Shown piece by piece: positions 18,726 through 26,620 of a stretch of 36,254 nucleotides of DNA. How positions within the stretch are numbered: the stretch's first letter is position 1; each line of letters opens with the position of its first letter. Source of the DNA: Chloroflexota bacterium (GTDB lineage Bacteria; Chloroflexota; Anaerolineae; Caldilineales; Caldilineaceae); contig JASGTU010000130.1 in assembly GCA_030058085.1 (NCBI GenBank), positions 1 to 36,254 on the forward strand, read 5' to 3'. The notes below the pieces were generated by a model, which saw only the letters and a list, made by a program, of their open reading frames with translations, was not told where the DNA came from and searched no databases. The translations under genes were made by a program, and so were the position numbers.

Positions 18726-19655
18726 ATGAACCTGCAAGATCGCTACCTCGGCTGCCTGCTCGGCCTGGCCTGCGGCGATGCCGTCGGCACGACCGTCGAG
18801 TTTAGCCCTCGCGGCTCCTTTGCCCCGCTCACCGGCATGGTCGGGGGCGGCCCGTTTAGCCTCCAAGCCGGACAGTGGACCGACGACACCTCGATGGCGC
18901 TCTGTCTCGCCGCCAGCTTGGTCGAATGCAACGATTTCGACGCCCGCGATCAGATGGAGCGCTACGTCCGCTGGCTTGAAGAAGGCTACTACAGCAGCAC
19001 AGGCCGCTGTTTCGACATTGGCGCTACCACATCCCAGGCTCTCCACCGCTACCAGCGAACCGGCGATCCGTTCAGCGGCTCAGCCGATCCCTACGCGGCG
19101 GGCAACGGCTCGATCATGCGCCTGGCGCCTGTCCCCCTGTTCTTCCACCCGGACAGGACCGCAGCCATGCATTACGCCGCGCAGAGCTCGCGCACCACCC
19201 ACGCCGCAGCCGAATGCCTCGATGCCTGCCGCCTCTTGGCTGCCATCCTGCATGCCGCCCTCGCCGGCAAAGAGAAGGAGCAAGCGCTCTTCGCCCAGGC
19301 GGGGCGCATCCCTGAGGACGCGCCGCTCTCACCCAAAATCCAGGACATCGCAGACGGCGCCTACCGGCATAAGCCCATCGACGAAATTGACGGCAGCGGC
19401 TATGTGGTCAAAAGCCTCGAAGCCGCATTGTGGTGCTTCTACACGACCACGAGTTATCGCGATGCCATTCTCGCCGCCGCCAACTTGGGCAATGATGCCG
19501 ACACGACAGCCGCCATCTGCGGCCAGGTGGCCGGCGCCTACTACGGCATCCAATCCCTCCCCACGGAATGGCTCGAACGGGTAGCCTTGCGCGACGAGAT
19601 CGAGCGTCTTGCGCTGGCGCTCTACGCCGCGCATGCCGCTGCCGCCAGCGCCTAG
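18726..19655 (+). CDS. ADP-ribosylglycohydrolase family protein (DraG/ARH-like)
   Basis: A 310-residue protein of the family that removes ADP-ribose from modified proteins or other ADP-ribosylated molecules using a two-metal site. N-terminal GLACGDAVGTTVEF and WTDDTSMALCLA (Thr52, Asp53, Asp54) and C-terminal NLGNDADTTAAICGQVAGAYYG (Asp257, Asp259, Thr260) supply the metal ligands; GNGSIMRLAPV lies between. All key acidic residues are intact, so it should be active. The ATG at 18726 has AAAGGA five bases upstream; an open frame further upstream overlaps the previous gene and is not used. No ADP-ribosyltransferase or nitrogenase gene is nearby, so the substrate is unknown. Confidence 0.9.
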   Translation: MNLQDRYLGCLLGLACGDAVGTTVEFSPRGSFAPLTGMVGGGPFSLQAGQWTDDTSMALCLAASLVECNDFDARDQMERYVRWLEEGYYSSTGRCFDIGATTSQALHRYQRTGDPFSGSADPYAAGNGSIMRLAPVPLFFHPDRTAAMHYAAQSSRTTHAAAECLDACRLLAAILHAALAGKEKEQALFAQAGRIPEDAPLSPKIQDIADGAYRHKPIDEIDGSGYVVKSLEAALWCFYTTTSYRDAILAAANLGNDADTTAAICGQVAGAYYGIQSLPTEWLERVALRDEIERLALALYAAHAAAASA

Positions 19656-19726
19656 CTCCCGACCCGGCCGCCGCACAGACCTGACTACGCATAATTATGC
19701 CGCTCCCGGCAGAATGGAGCGTGCCG

Positions 19727-21910
19727 ATGAACTCGACAATTCTCTCTATGCCGGCATCTCACAGCCGCACAAACCTAGCTGATCTGCGACGCCAGTTGAC
19801 GCGTCATATCGCTCTTCTGCTCAGTTTGGCAGGCGTCGCGGGTGCGTGGATGCTGCTTCCCGGCGAAGGCTTCTCGCCCATTACGTTCGGGTTACTCCTC
19901 CTTCTGGCGGCAACTGGCGCTCTGGTGCTGCTCGCTGAGCCGCGGTATCCCCTAGCCGCCCGCCTGTTGCTTGTAACAGGCCCCACAGTAACCCTTGCCA
20001 TGGCCGTGACGGCAACCCCGGTGGCTTGGCTGCCCTTCACGGGTCTACTAATTATCGTACTCGGCGCCATGCTCTTCACCGGCAGTGAAGTTGCGATTGG
20101 CCTCCTGCTCTTAGGCATCGGCTACTGGTCATCTGCCGGTCGCCTCGACCAGGCGATGCTTTCAGCACTGGCGGCAACGGCTGCATTGTGCGCAGCGCTG
20201 GCCTGGCTCATCCGCCACAGCCTCTACACCGCGCTCGAATGGGCGTGGACCAGCGAACAGCAGGCAGCGCGCTTGCTCGACGAAGTCCGCTTGCATCGCG
20301 GCGAACTGAGCCGTACCCTCAAGTCGTTCGAACTGGCCAACGCCCGCTTGCGCCGTGTGGAAAATGAACTCGTCATGGCGCGGCAGCAGTCCGACGAGGC
20401 GCGGCGCGTAAAGGAGCAGTTTGCCGCCAACGTCAGTCACGAACTCCGTACGCCCCTCAACCTAATTCTCGGTTTCAGCGAGTTGATGTACCGCACGCCT
20501 GAAGTCTATGGCTCCTTTGCATGGCCGCCGAAACTGCGGCGCGACATCTACCAGATTCACCGAAGTAGCCAGCACCTCTTGACAATGATCGACGATATCT
20601 TGTCGCTGTCTCGCTTCGAAATGGCGCGTTTCGATCTCCACTCCGAACCGACGTCACTCCAACAACTCATCGAAGGCGTCGTCGACATCATGCGCGACCT
20701 TTTCCAATCGACCGCAACCCGCCTAGCGCTAGATGTTAAGCCCGACCTGCCCACCGTGATCATCGACCAAACGCGCATCCGTCAGGTGCTGCTCAACTTG
20801 CTCACCAACGCGTTGCGGCTCACGGAAGGCGGTGAGGTACACGTTCGCGCCTGGAGCGACCCTGACGCCGTCACCATCTCCGTAACCGACACCGGCCCAG
20901 GCATCTCGGCGGATAAGCTATCCCACCTCTTTGAGGAGTTCTACCAGGTCGATCTTTCGTTGCGCCGAAGCCGTCAGGGAGCCGGCCTTGGTCTAGCTAT
21001 CAGCAAGCGCTTCGTCGAGATGCACGGCGGTCGCATTTGGGCAGAGAGCGTCGAGGGACATGGCGCGACTTTCTACTTCACGCTCCCTCTTCCTGACCGT
21101 CAGCTGCCCGTGGCGCGCCCGCACCTAGAGCGTACGGTCGACGCACCGCTGCGTGCATCGCAGGGCTGCGTTTTAGTTATCGACCCAGATATGGAAACGA
21201 CGCGCCGCCTGGCGAGCCATCTAAAAGGCTGGGATGTTATCCGTATTCCAGATATCGAGCAAGCGGCGGTGGTCGCCGGCGAAGAAGGACCGCGCGCCAT
21301 CATTCATAACCGGCGCCCCGGTCATTTCGATAGTGAAGACCTCTATGCAGTGTTGCCTGTTCCGGTCATTAGCTGTTGCCTGCCTAGTCGCGCTTGGATC
21401 GCAGATACACGACAGGTGTTGTCTTGCCTCTCCAAGCCAATCACCCGTGAGCAGTTGCTCGAAGCGGTTAGGAGCGTAACCGACGTCGAAACAGTGTTGA
21501 TCGTGGACGACGACCGCGGCTTCTGCCAGTTGGTGACACGCCATATTGAATCGGCAGGTATACCGGTAGAAACTCTCGCGGCCTATACAGGCGAGGAAGG
21601 ACTGGAATTCATGTGTAGGCAAACGCCTGATTTGCTTCTCCTGGATCTGCTGCTGCCCGGCAAGAACGGTTTGGAGGTATTAATGGAAATGGCCGGAGAC
21701 GCGACGCTTTGTAAAGTCCCCGTCATTCTCCTAACGGCGACCAGCTATGTCGAAGACGATCTCTCTCCGAAGGATGGCCGTATCATGGTCTCCAGCGCCG
21801 CCGGCCTCCAGCCCGGCGAAACCCTGCGCGGCGTTGCGGCGCTGATCACCGCCTTGGAACCGCGGCATGGGACGCACCTCAATTCAAATGAAACATCGCC
21901 TGTAACGTAA
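19727..21910 (+). CDS. Membrane hybrid sensor histidine kinase with a degenerate and an intact receiver domain
   Basis: About 727 residues. An N-terminal block of hydrophobic spans (~25-170) is followed by a coiled-coil (~180-225), the HisKA H-box NVSHELRTPLN with His238, and a complete ATPase domain: N-box QVLLNLLTNALRLTEGG, VTDTGPGIS, GAGLGLAISKRFVEMHGG. Then comes a receiver-like segment (VLVIDPDMETTRRLAS...) whose phospho-acceptor region reads IIHNRRPG, without the Asp, and a second receiver (VLIVDDDRGFCQL...LLLLDLLLPGKNG) with Asp640. The ATG at 19727 has GGAG seven bases upstream; ATG 19697 upstream lacks one. Its stop codon is adjacent to the stop of the convergent regulator gene, its likely partner. 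Confidence 0.9.
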   Translation: MNSTILSMPASHSRTNLADLRRQLTRHIALLLSLAGVAGAWMLLPGEGFSPITFGLLLLLAATGALVLLAEPRYPLAARLLLVTGPTVTLAMAVTATPVAWLPFTGLLIIVLGAMLFTGSEVAIGLLLLGIGYWSSAGRLDQAMLSALAATAALCAALAWLIRHSLYTALEWAWTSEQQAARLLDEVRLHRGELSRTLKSFELANARLRRVENELVMARQQSDEARRVKEQFAANVSHELRTPLNLILGFSELMYRTPEVYGSFAWPPKLRRDIYQIHRSSQHLLTMIDDILSLSRFEMARFDLHSEPTSLQQLIEGVVDIMRDLFQSTATRLALDVKPDLPTVIIDQTRIRQVLLNLLTNALRLTEGGEVHVRAWSDPDAVTISVTDTGPGISADKLSHLFEEFYQVDLSLRRSRQGAGLGLAISKRFVEMHGGRIWAESVEGHGATFYFTLPLPDRQLPVARPHLERTVDAPLRASQGCVLVIDPDMETTRRLASHLKGWDVIRIPDIEQAAVVAGEEGPRAIIHNRRPGHFDSEDLYAVLPVPVISCCLPSRAWIADTRQVLSCLSKPITREQLLEAVRSVTDVETVLIVDDDRGFCQLVTRHIESAGIPVETLAAYTGEEGLEFMCRQTPDLLLLDLLLPGKNGLEVLMEMAGDATLCKVPVILLTATSYVEDDLSPKDGRIMVSSAAGLQPGETLRGVAALITALEPRHGTHLNSNETSPVT

Positions 21911-23104
21911 CTAGACGATTCCCAACTCGTGTAAAGCAGCGAGCACCTCCCCGCGACGCACCGGCTTCGCCAAAACGACTGAAGCCCCCAGCGAGTAGGC
22001 CAGTTCGGGATCGTGAAAGACCGAACAAACGACGATTGGGATATCCGCAGTCTCCGGCCATGTCTTGAAGGTTTGCAGCGCCTCCCACCCATCCATGCCG
22101 GGCATCATGACATCGAGGATGATGGCGTCCGGGCGAGTCGACCGGGCCAAACGTAATCCCTCCTCGCTGCTCGCCGCAGTCGTCACGCTGACGGTGTGAT
22201 CCGACAAATAGCGCGCCACTAGTTCCAGCAGTTCTTCATTGTCATCGATGACCAAGACGTTCGGCCCGATCATAGAGATTTGCAGCGCCAGCTCTGTATC
22301 ACCGCCAGCCAGATGTCGTTCAGCCATTTGCCAGCCGAGGCGACCGGCGAGTGTCCCGGCGGCAGGCGAAAGATGATCTAGTAGCCGCCCGATCTCTCCG
22401 TCATACTGGAAACGAAACACGACCGCAACCGCCTCGCCCTGCCGAACAGCCGTCACCTGCACGCGCCCCGATTCCGCCCGCTGTACAACCAGGCTGACAA
22501 CGCTTGTCAGAATCTGTTGTACAGCCGCGGCATAACTCCACACCTGAACCGGCGACGCCGGCGAAACGAAATCGAGCGTCACGTTGCGCGTTTGCCCCAG
22601 CCGCTCCACAGAGCGTGCCGAACGAACTAGGCACTGGCCCAGGTCAACCTGGCTTAACCGCACATCCAGGCGTTCGACCTCGGCGTCGATGCTCGACAGG
22701 TCCGTCGCCCGCGCTGGTTTCCCGGACGCGCTCTCTCGCTGGTACCAAAGCGATAATGCAACCGTTTCGACGCCGCGACGAAGATCCCTGTAAGCCTGTC
22801 TTTCCGAAATGGCAAGTTCATGCGCGCTCTCCTGCACCGACAGGCCTTCCATAAAATGCAGGTGCAACAATTGGTACAGGCGAGCCTGCGGTGCGCGGAA
22901 AGGCGTTGAATCGCCCGGATTCAGCGCTTCGATAGCCGCTTGCACTGCCTGGCGCAAGGCGGCGGCATGGCTGCCCGCCGTCTCGTCGTCAGACGTGCGC
23001 CACGTCGCTGCCAAAGGATGCTGGTAAAGGTAAGGCAGGTCAAACAAGCGCTCCAATACTTGGCGCACCTGCTCTGTAAACTCATCGGGAACGCCCGTTT
23101 GCAT
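21911..23104 (-). CDS. Atypical response regulator: HTH, degenerate ATPase-like middle, C-terminal receiver
   Basis: About 397 residues with reversed order. An N-terminal helical region contains a sigma-70-region-4-like helix-turn-helix at ~88-111 (LSVQESAHELAISERQAYRDL); a middle part at ~150-275 resembles a histidine-kinase dimerisation/ATPase region (VQQILTSVVSLVVQRAESGRVQVTAVRQG) but lacks the G-boxes; a canonical receiver fills ~282-397 (VLVIDDNEELLELVARYL, phospho-acceptor Asp331 in ILDVMMPGMDGWE, Lys380). The ATG at 23104 is preferred over the open frame reaching 23188. It converges on the hybrid kinase with no base between the stops, and is divergent from the sugar importer, which it may control. 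The middle-domain call is inference. Confidence 0.82.
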   Translation of the reverse strand: MQTGVPDEFTEQVRQVLERLFDLPYLYQHPLAATWRTSDDETAGSHAAALRQAVQAAIEALNPGDSTPFRAPQARLYQLLHLHFMEGLSVQESAHELAISERQAYRDLRRGVETVALSLWYQRESASGKPARATDLSSIDAEVERLDVRLSQVDLGQCLVRSARSVERLGQTRNVTLDFVSPASPVQVWSYAAAVQQILTSVVSLVVQRAESGRVQVTAVRQGEAVAVVFRFQYDGEIGRLLDHLSPAAGTLAGRLGWQMAERHLAGGDTELALQISMIGPNVLVIDDNEELLELVARYLSDHTVSVTTAASSEEGLRLARSTRPDAIILDVMMPGMDGWEALQTFKTWPETADIPIVVCSVFHDPELAYSLGASVVLAKPVRRGEVLAALHELGIV

Positions 23105-23316
23105 AGGTATCGACCGCTCTAGTGTGCGCCGGAATATGGCAGATCGGCGGCAGGTTTTTGGCAAAATCCTATAGAATAAGCCTGCCAAGGATACTATACT
23201 GTACGATAAGCGAGGTCAAGCCGGTCAGGCCGGCAAGTTTCCTATACCCTTCCGACATAGAGCCAACCGTCCCACTTATCATTCGTCGCCTGTTCCATCT
23301 GGAGAAGGAGAACCTT
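23105..23316. promoter_or_regulatory. Divergent promoter region between response regulator and sugar importer
   Basis: A 212-base AT-richer gap. On the plus strand TATACT at 23195-23200 is a plausible -10 for the importer, without a good -35. On the minus strand GGTCAA at 23214-23219 reads TTGACC, and TATAGT (23193-23198 complement, 15-base spacer) or TAGTAT (23191-23196 complement, 17-base spacer) could be its -10. The two sites overlap, so one bound protein could affect both genes. GCCGG repeats around 23219-23236 may be part of an operator. All inferred. Confidence 0.4.
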
Positions 23317-24654
23317 ATGCAGCGCCAACCGTTTAGTCGCCGTCATTTCCTCCAACTGTCCGCAGTCACCGCAGCCGGTTTGATGGCCGCGTGTGCGCCA
23401 GTCCCTGCTGCCCAGCCCGGCGGAGAAGCCGGACCGTCTGCGCCCCAAGAAAAAGTCGCAGTCACCTTCATGGTTCCGGGCAGCGCCCAGGAAGATGCCG
23501 ACTTCGCGCCGGTCTTCGAGGAGTTCAACAAGCGCTATCCTGAGATCGACGGCCAATATACGCCGGCCGGCACAGGATACACCCCGCAGTACGATGACAA
23601 ACTCTTGACGATGCTGGCCGGCGGCACGGCCCCCGACGTCTTCAAGACGCAATTCGGCAAATTCGGAGCCTTCGCCGCCTCCGACGTCTACCTGCCGATG
23701 GACGATCTGGCAGCCAAGTATGTCGAGGAGACGGCTTTCGACGACTTCTTTGATGCCCACGTCGAAGCCTGCTACTTTGATGGCAAGCTCTTAGCCCTGC
23801 CCAACGACGGCGCGCCCGAAGGCATCTGGTATAACGTCGACCTCTATGATGACGCAGGTCAGCCGTACCCCACCTGGGATACCACCTGGGACAACATGCT
23901 CGAAGCCGCCACGGCTATCACCAAGCAAGAGAACAACATCACAGTCCAACACGGTATCGGCCATCCCTTCTGGCTGGAAACCGTTTGGAGCAACGGCGGC
24001 GAAGTGCTGAGCGAAGACGGCACAAAGTGCCTGCTCGACAGCCCCGAAGCCGTCGAAGCCTTGACATGGATGCAGGACCTCGTTATCACGCACGGCGTCG
24101 CGCCTGGCCCCGAAGCCCTCAGCGAGTTGGGCATGACGGACCGCTTCACCAGCGGACGCCTGGGTTCGTTCTGGGCGGTGCGCGGTTCGCTCGGCGCCCT
24201 GCGCACCATCGAGGGCTTTTCCTTCGACGCTGCGCCCATCCCGACCAGCAACAAGGGCACGCGCCTGACGCGCTTGCTCATCGGATGGACCTCTGTGTGG
24301 AATCAGACGAAGCATCCGGACGAAGCCTATCTCCTCGCCGCCTGGGTCGCCAGCCCCGAAGGCCAGCGCCTGCGCATCAGCCGCGGCTTCGCACACCCGT
24401 CGCGCAAGTCGCTCGTCGATCAGGACTGGTACGCCAAGTACGAGTGCCCCATGTGCAACTCCTTCGCGGTCAACACGGTCTTCCCCGAGATGTTGCTGCG
24501 GGGCGAGGCGCGCGCCTGGCCGTCCCATGCCAAAGAGGCGGAGATCTTCCAGACCATTAACACCAACCTCGATTCGCTCTGGGACGGCTCTAAACCGGCG
24601 GAGCAGGTCGCCGTGGACATGACGACGGCCATCAACGGGATTTTGCAAGAGTAG
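23317..24654 (+). CDS. ABC sugar-transport substrate-binding lipoprotein (Tat-type signal)
   Basis: A 445-residue extracytoplasmic binding protein (family 1 solute-binding fold) that presents a carbohydrate to the permeases downstream. The signal has a twin-arginine motif SRRHFLQLSA, a hydrophobic stretch and a lipobox LMAAC with Cys26. The mature part shows typical features: VTFMVPGSAQEDADFAPVFEEFNKRYPEI, LLTMLAGGTAPDVFKTQ, GKLLALPNDGAPEGIWYNVDLY, and a late PDEAYLLAAWVASPEGQ. GAGAAGGAG at 23302-23310 is six bases from the ATG. It is the first gene of an importer-hydrolase operon; the substrate is probably an arabinose-containing oligosaccharide by association with the GH51 gene. Confidence 0.92.
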   Translation: MQRQPFSRRHFLQLSAVTAAGLMAACAPVPAAQPGGEAGPSAPQEKVAVTFMVPGSAQEDADFAPVFEEFNKRYPEIDGQYTPAGTGYTPQYDDKLLTMLAGGTAPDVFKTQFGKFGAFAASDVYLPMDDLAAKYVEETAFDDFFDAHVEACYFDGKLLALPNDGAPEGIWYNVDLYDDAGQPYPTWDTTWDNMLEAATAITKQENNITVQHGIGHPFWLETVWSNGGEVLSEDGTKCLLDSPEAVEALTWMQDLVITHGVAPGPEALSELGMTDRFTSGRLGSFWAVRGSLGALRTIEGFSFDAAPIPTSNKGTRLTRLLIGWTSVWNQTKHPDEAYLLAAWVASPEGQRLRISRGFAHPSRKSLVDQDWYAKYECPMCNSFAVNTVFPEMLLRGEARAWPSHAKEAEIFQTINTNLDSLWDGSKPAEQVAVDMTTAINGILQE

Positions 24655-24703
24655 TCAGCCGTAATTCACGGCTGTTCGCCATCGATTAGTCGCTTTCGCG
24701 GTT

Positions 24704-24745
24704 CCGGGGTCGGCGCACCGAGTCTACACGCTGCGCCGGCCCCGG
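24704..24745 (+). promoter_or_regulatory. Large intercistronic hairpin after the binding-protein gene
   Basis: A 14-bp stem with one G-U pair, CCGGGGTCGGCGCA at 24704-24717 and TGCGCCGGCCCCGG at 24732-24745, with a 14-base loop. A smaller perfect repeat CAGCCGT-AATTC-ACGGCTG precedes it at 24656-24674, right after the stop. No T-run follows. Such structures between binding-protein and permease genes commonly protect the upstream mRNA or reduce read-through, giving more binding protein than permease. They fill most of the 135-base gap. Confidence 0.6.
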
Positions 24746-24789
24746 ACACCCCTCCACCGTAAAGCCGTATACGCACAAAGGCAGGTTCT

Positions 24790-25707
24790 ATGACGACTGG
24801 CGTCTATCGCCTCAGCCCCATGCGTCGCAACGAGGAACTGGCAGGATGGCTCTTCGCCTCTCCCTGGATACTTGGCTTTCTGCTCTTTACCGCCGGCCCA
24901 ATGTTAATTTCCGCCGGCTTCGCCTTTGCCGAGTACAACCTCCTGCAACCAGCGCAATGGGTTGGCACGGCGAACATTGAGAAGGCCCTGTCCGGCGACC
25001 CGCTCGTGTGGCAGTCGCTGAAAGTAACGACGATCTACGCCTTCGTCAGCGTCCCGCTTCAGATCGTGTTTGGGCTGATTATCGCCCTGCTGCTCAATAC
25101 CAACATCCGCGGCCTCCAGTATTACCGCACGATCTACTACCTGCCGTCCGTGCTGTCAGGCGTAGCAGTTGCGCTGCTCTGGCGCTGGATCTACGCGCCG
25201 AACTATGGGCTGATCAACGCCTTACTTGCCGGTTTCGGCATCCAGGGCCCAGGCTGGCTCAGCGATGCACGCTGGGCGCTGCCATCGCTGATCGGCATGT
25301 CCCTGTGGCACGTAGGCGGCGGCATCGTCATCTACCTGGCCGGTCTACAAGGCGTCCCCACGGAAATCTACGAAGCCGCCGAGGTCGACGGCGCAGGCTG
25401 GCTCACGCGCTTCTGGAACGTGACGATCCCCCTCATCACGCCGGTGCTTTTCTATCAACTCATCATTGGCATCATCACAGCGCTTCAGGTTTTCACCCAA
25501 GCCCTGATCATGACGAATGGCGGCCCGCACGATTCAACGCTCTTCTTCGTGCTCTATCTCTACCGTAACGCCTTCCAGTTCTTCAAAATGGGATACGCCT
25601 CAGTGCTCGCCTGGATCCTGTTCTTCTACATCCTTCTGCTGACGCTGCTGGTCTATCGCTCGTCCAGCGTCTGGGTCTTCTACAGCGGCGAGGTCAAGAG
25701 GAGCTAG
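24790..25707 (+). CDS. ABC sugar-transport permease, MalF/UgpA-like
   Basis: A 305-residue membrane protein with about six spans. It begins with a short basic cytoplasmic end and a span (LAGWLFASPWILGFLLFTAGPML) typical of MalF-type sugar permeases without the large MalF loop. The EAA coupling loop that contacts the ATPase is seen as EIYEAAEVDGAGWLTRFWNVTIPLITP. The conserved YRTIYYLPSVLSGVAVALLW segment is present. It forms a heterodimer with the next gene product, whose start is four bases after this stop. No ATP-binding subunit is encoded nearby. Confidence 0.93.
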   Translation: MTTGVYRLSPMRRNEELAGWLFASPWILGFLLFTAGPMLISAGFAFAEYNLLQPAQWVGTANIEKALSGDPLVWQSLKVTTIYAFVSVPLQIVFGLIIALLLNTNIRGLQYYRTIYYLPSVLSGVAVALLWRWIYAPNYGLINALLAGFGIQGPGWLSDARWALPSLIGMSLWHVGGGIVIYLAGLQGVPTEIYEAAEVDGAGWLTRFWNVTIPLITPVLFYQLIIGIITALQVFTQALIMTNGGPHDSTLFFVLYLYRNAFQFFKMGYASVLAWILFFYILLLTLLVYRSSSVWVFYSGEVKRS

Positions 25708-25711
25708 CGCC

Positions 25712-26605
25712 ATGAGCCTTGAAACGCAAGTGCAACGTCCCTCTCAGCTCGCCGCCCATCACCGGCGCGGGTCGTATCGACTACGTAAAACCCTCGGCAA
25801 AATCATCATCCACGCCGTGTTGATAACAGGTGCGGTCTTTCTCATGGTGCCCCTGCTCTGGATGTTCTCGACATCTCTCAAAAGCCTCGGCACAGTCATG
25901 GTGATTCCGCCGGAATGGATTCCCGAAGAACCTCTCTGGAGCAACTACGCCGAAATCTTTCAGGTCGTCCCATTCGGTCTCTACATCCGCAACACGGCAT
26001 TTGTCACCCTGGCCGATGTGGTCGGCAAGATCATTTCTTGCTCGCTGGTGGCGTTCGCCTTCGCCCGTTTGCGCTGGCGCGGGCGAGACACGCTCTTCAT
26101 CATCATGCTCGCGACCATGATGCTGCCGACACAGGTGACGCTGGTCCCGCAGTTTATCATCTATCGCTACCTCGGCTGGATCGACACCTATTTCCCGCTG
26201 ATCCTTCCAAACTGGTTCGGCGGACCCTTCCTCACTTTTCTGCTGCGCCAATTCTTCATGTCCATTCCGTTGGAACTGGACGACGCCGCCCGCATTGACG
26301 GGGCCACCATCTTCGGCATCTACTGGCGCATCATCCTCCCCCTTTCCAAACCTGGGCTGGCTGCGGTGGGCATCTTCACCTTCAACGCATCCTGGAACGA
26401 CTTTTTCGCGCCGCTCATCTACCTGCACTCGCGCGAACGCTACACCCTTTCACTCGGTCTGCGCTCCTTCCAAGACCAAAACTATACCGAATGGCACCTG
26501 CTCATGGCTGCTTCACTCGTCGCCATGGTGCCGGTGCTGCTCATTTTCTTCTTCGCCCAGAAGTATTTCATTCAGGGCATCGTCTTCACCGGCATCAAGG
26601 GATAA
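25712..26605 (+). CDS. ABC sugar-transport permease, MalG/UgpE-like
   Basis: A 297-residue membrane protein with about six spans, the second half of the permease pair. Motifs: VPLLWMFSTSLKS near the first span, RNTAFVTLADVVGKIISCSLVAFAFARLRWRG, MLATMMLPTQVTLVPQFIIYRYLGWIDTY, and the EAA loop IPLELDDAARIDGATIFGIYWRIILPLSKPG. The RBS GAGGAG lies inside the end of the preceding gene, implying translational coupling. The family is unmistakable; the exact sugar is inferred from the operon. Confidence 0.94.
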   Translation: MSLETQVQRPSQLAAHHRRGSYRLRKTLGKIIIHAVLITGAVFLMVPLLWMFSTSLKSLGTVMVIPPEWIPEEPLWSNYAEIFQVVPFGLYIRNTAFVTLADVVGKIISCSLVAFAFARLRWRGRDTLFIIMLATMMLPTQVTLVPQFIIYRYLGWIDTYFPLILPNWFGGPFLTFLLRQFFMSIPLELDDAARIDGATIFGIYWRIILPLSKPGLAAVGIFTFNASWNDFFAPLIYLHSRERYTLSLGLRSFQDQNYTEWHLLMAASLVAMVPVLLIFFFAQKYFIQGIVFTGIKG

Positions 26606-26620
26606 GGAGAAGCGCTTCAT

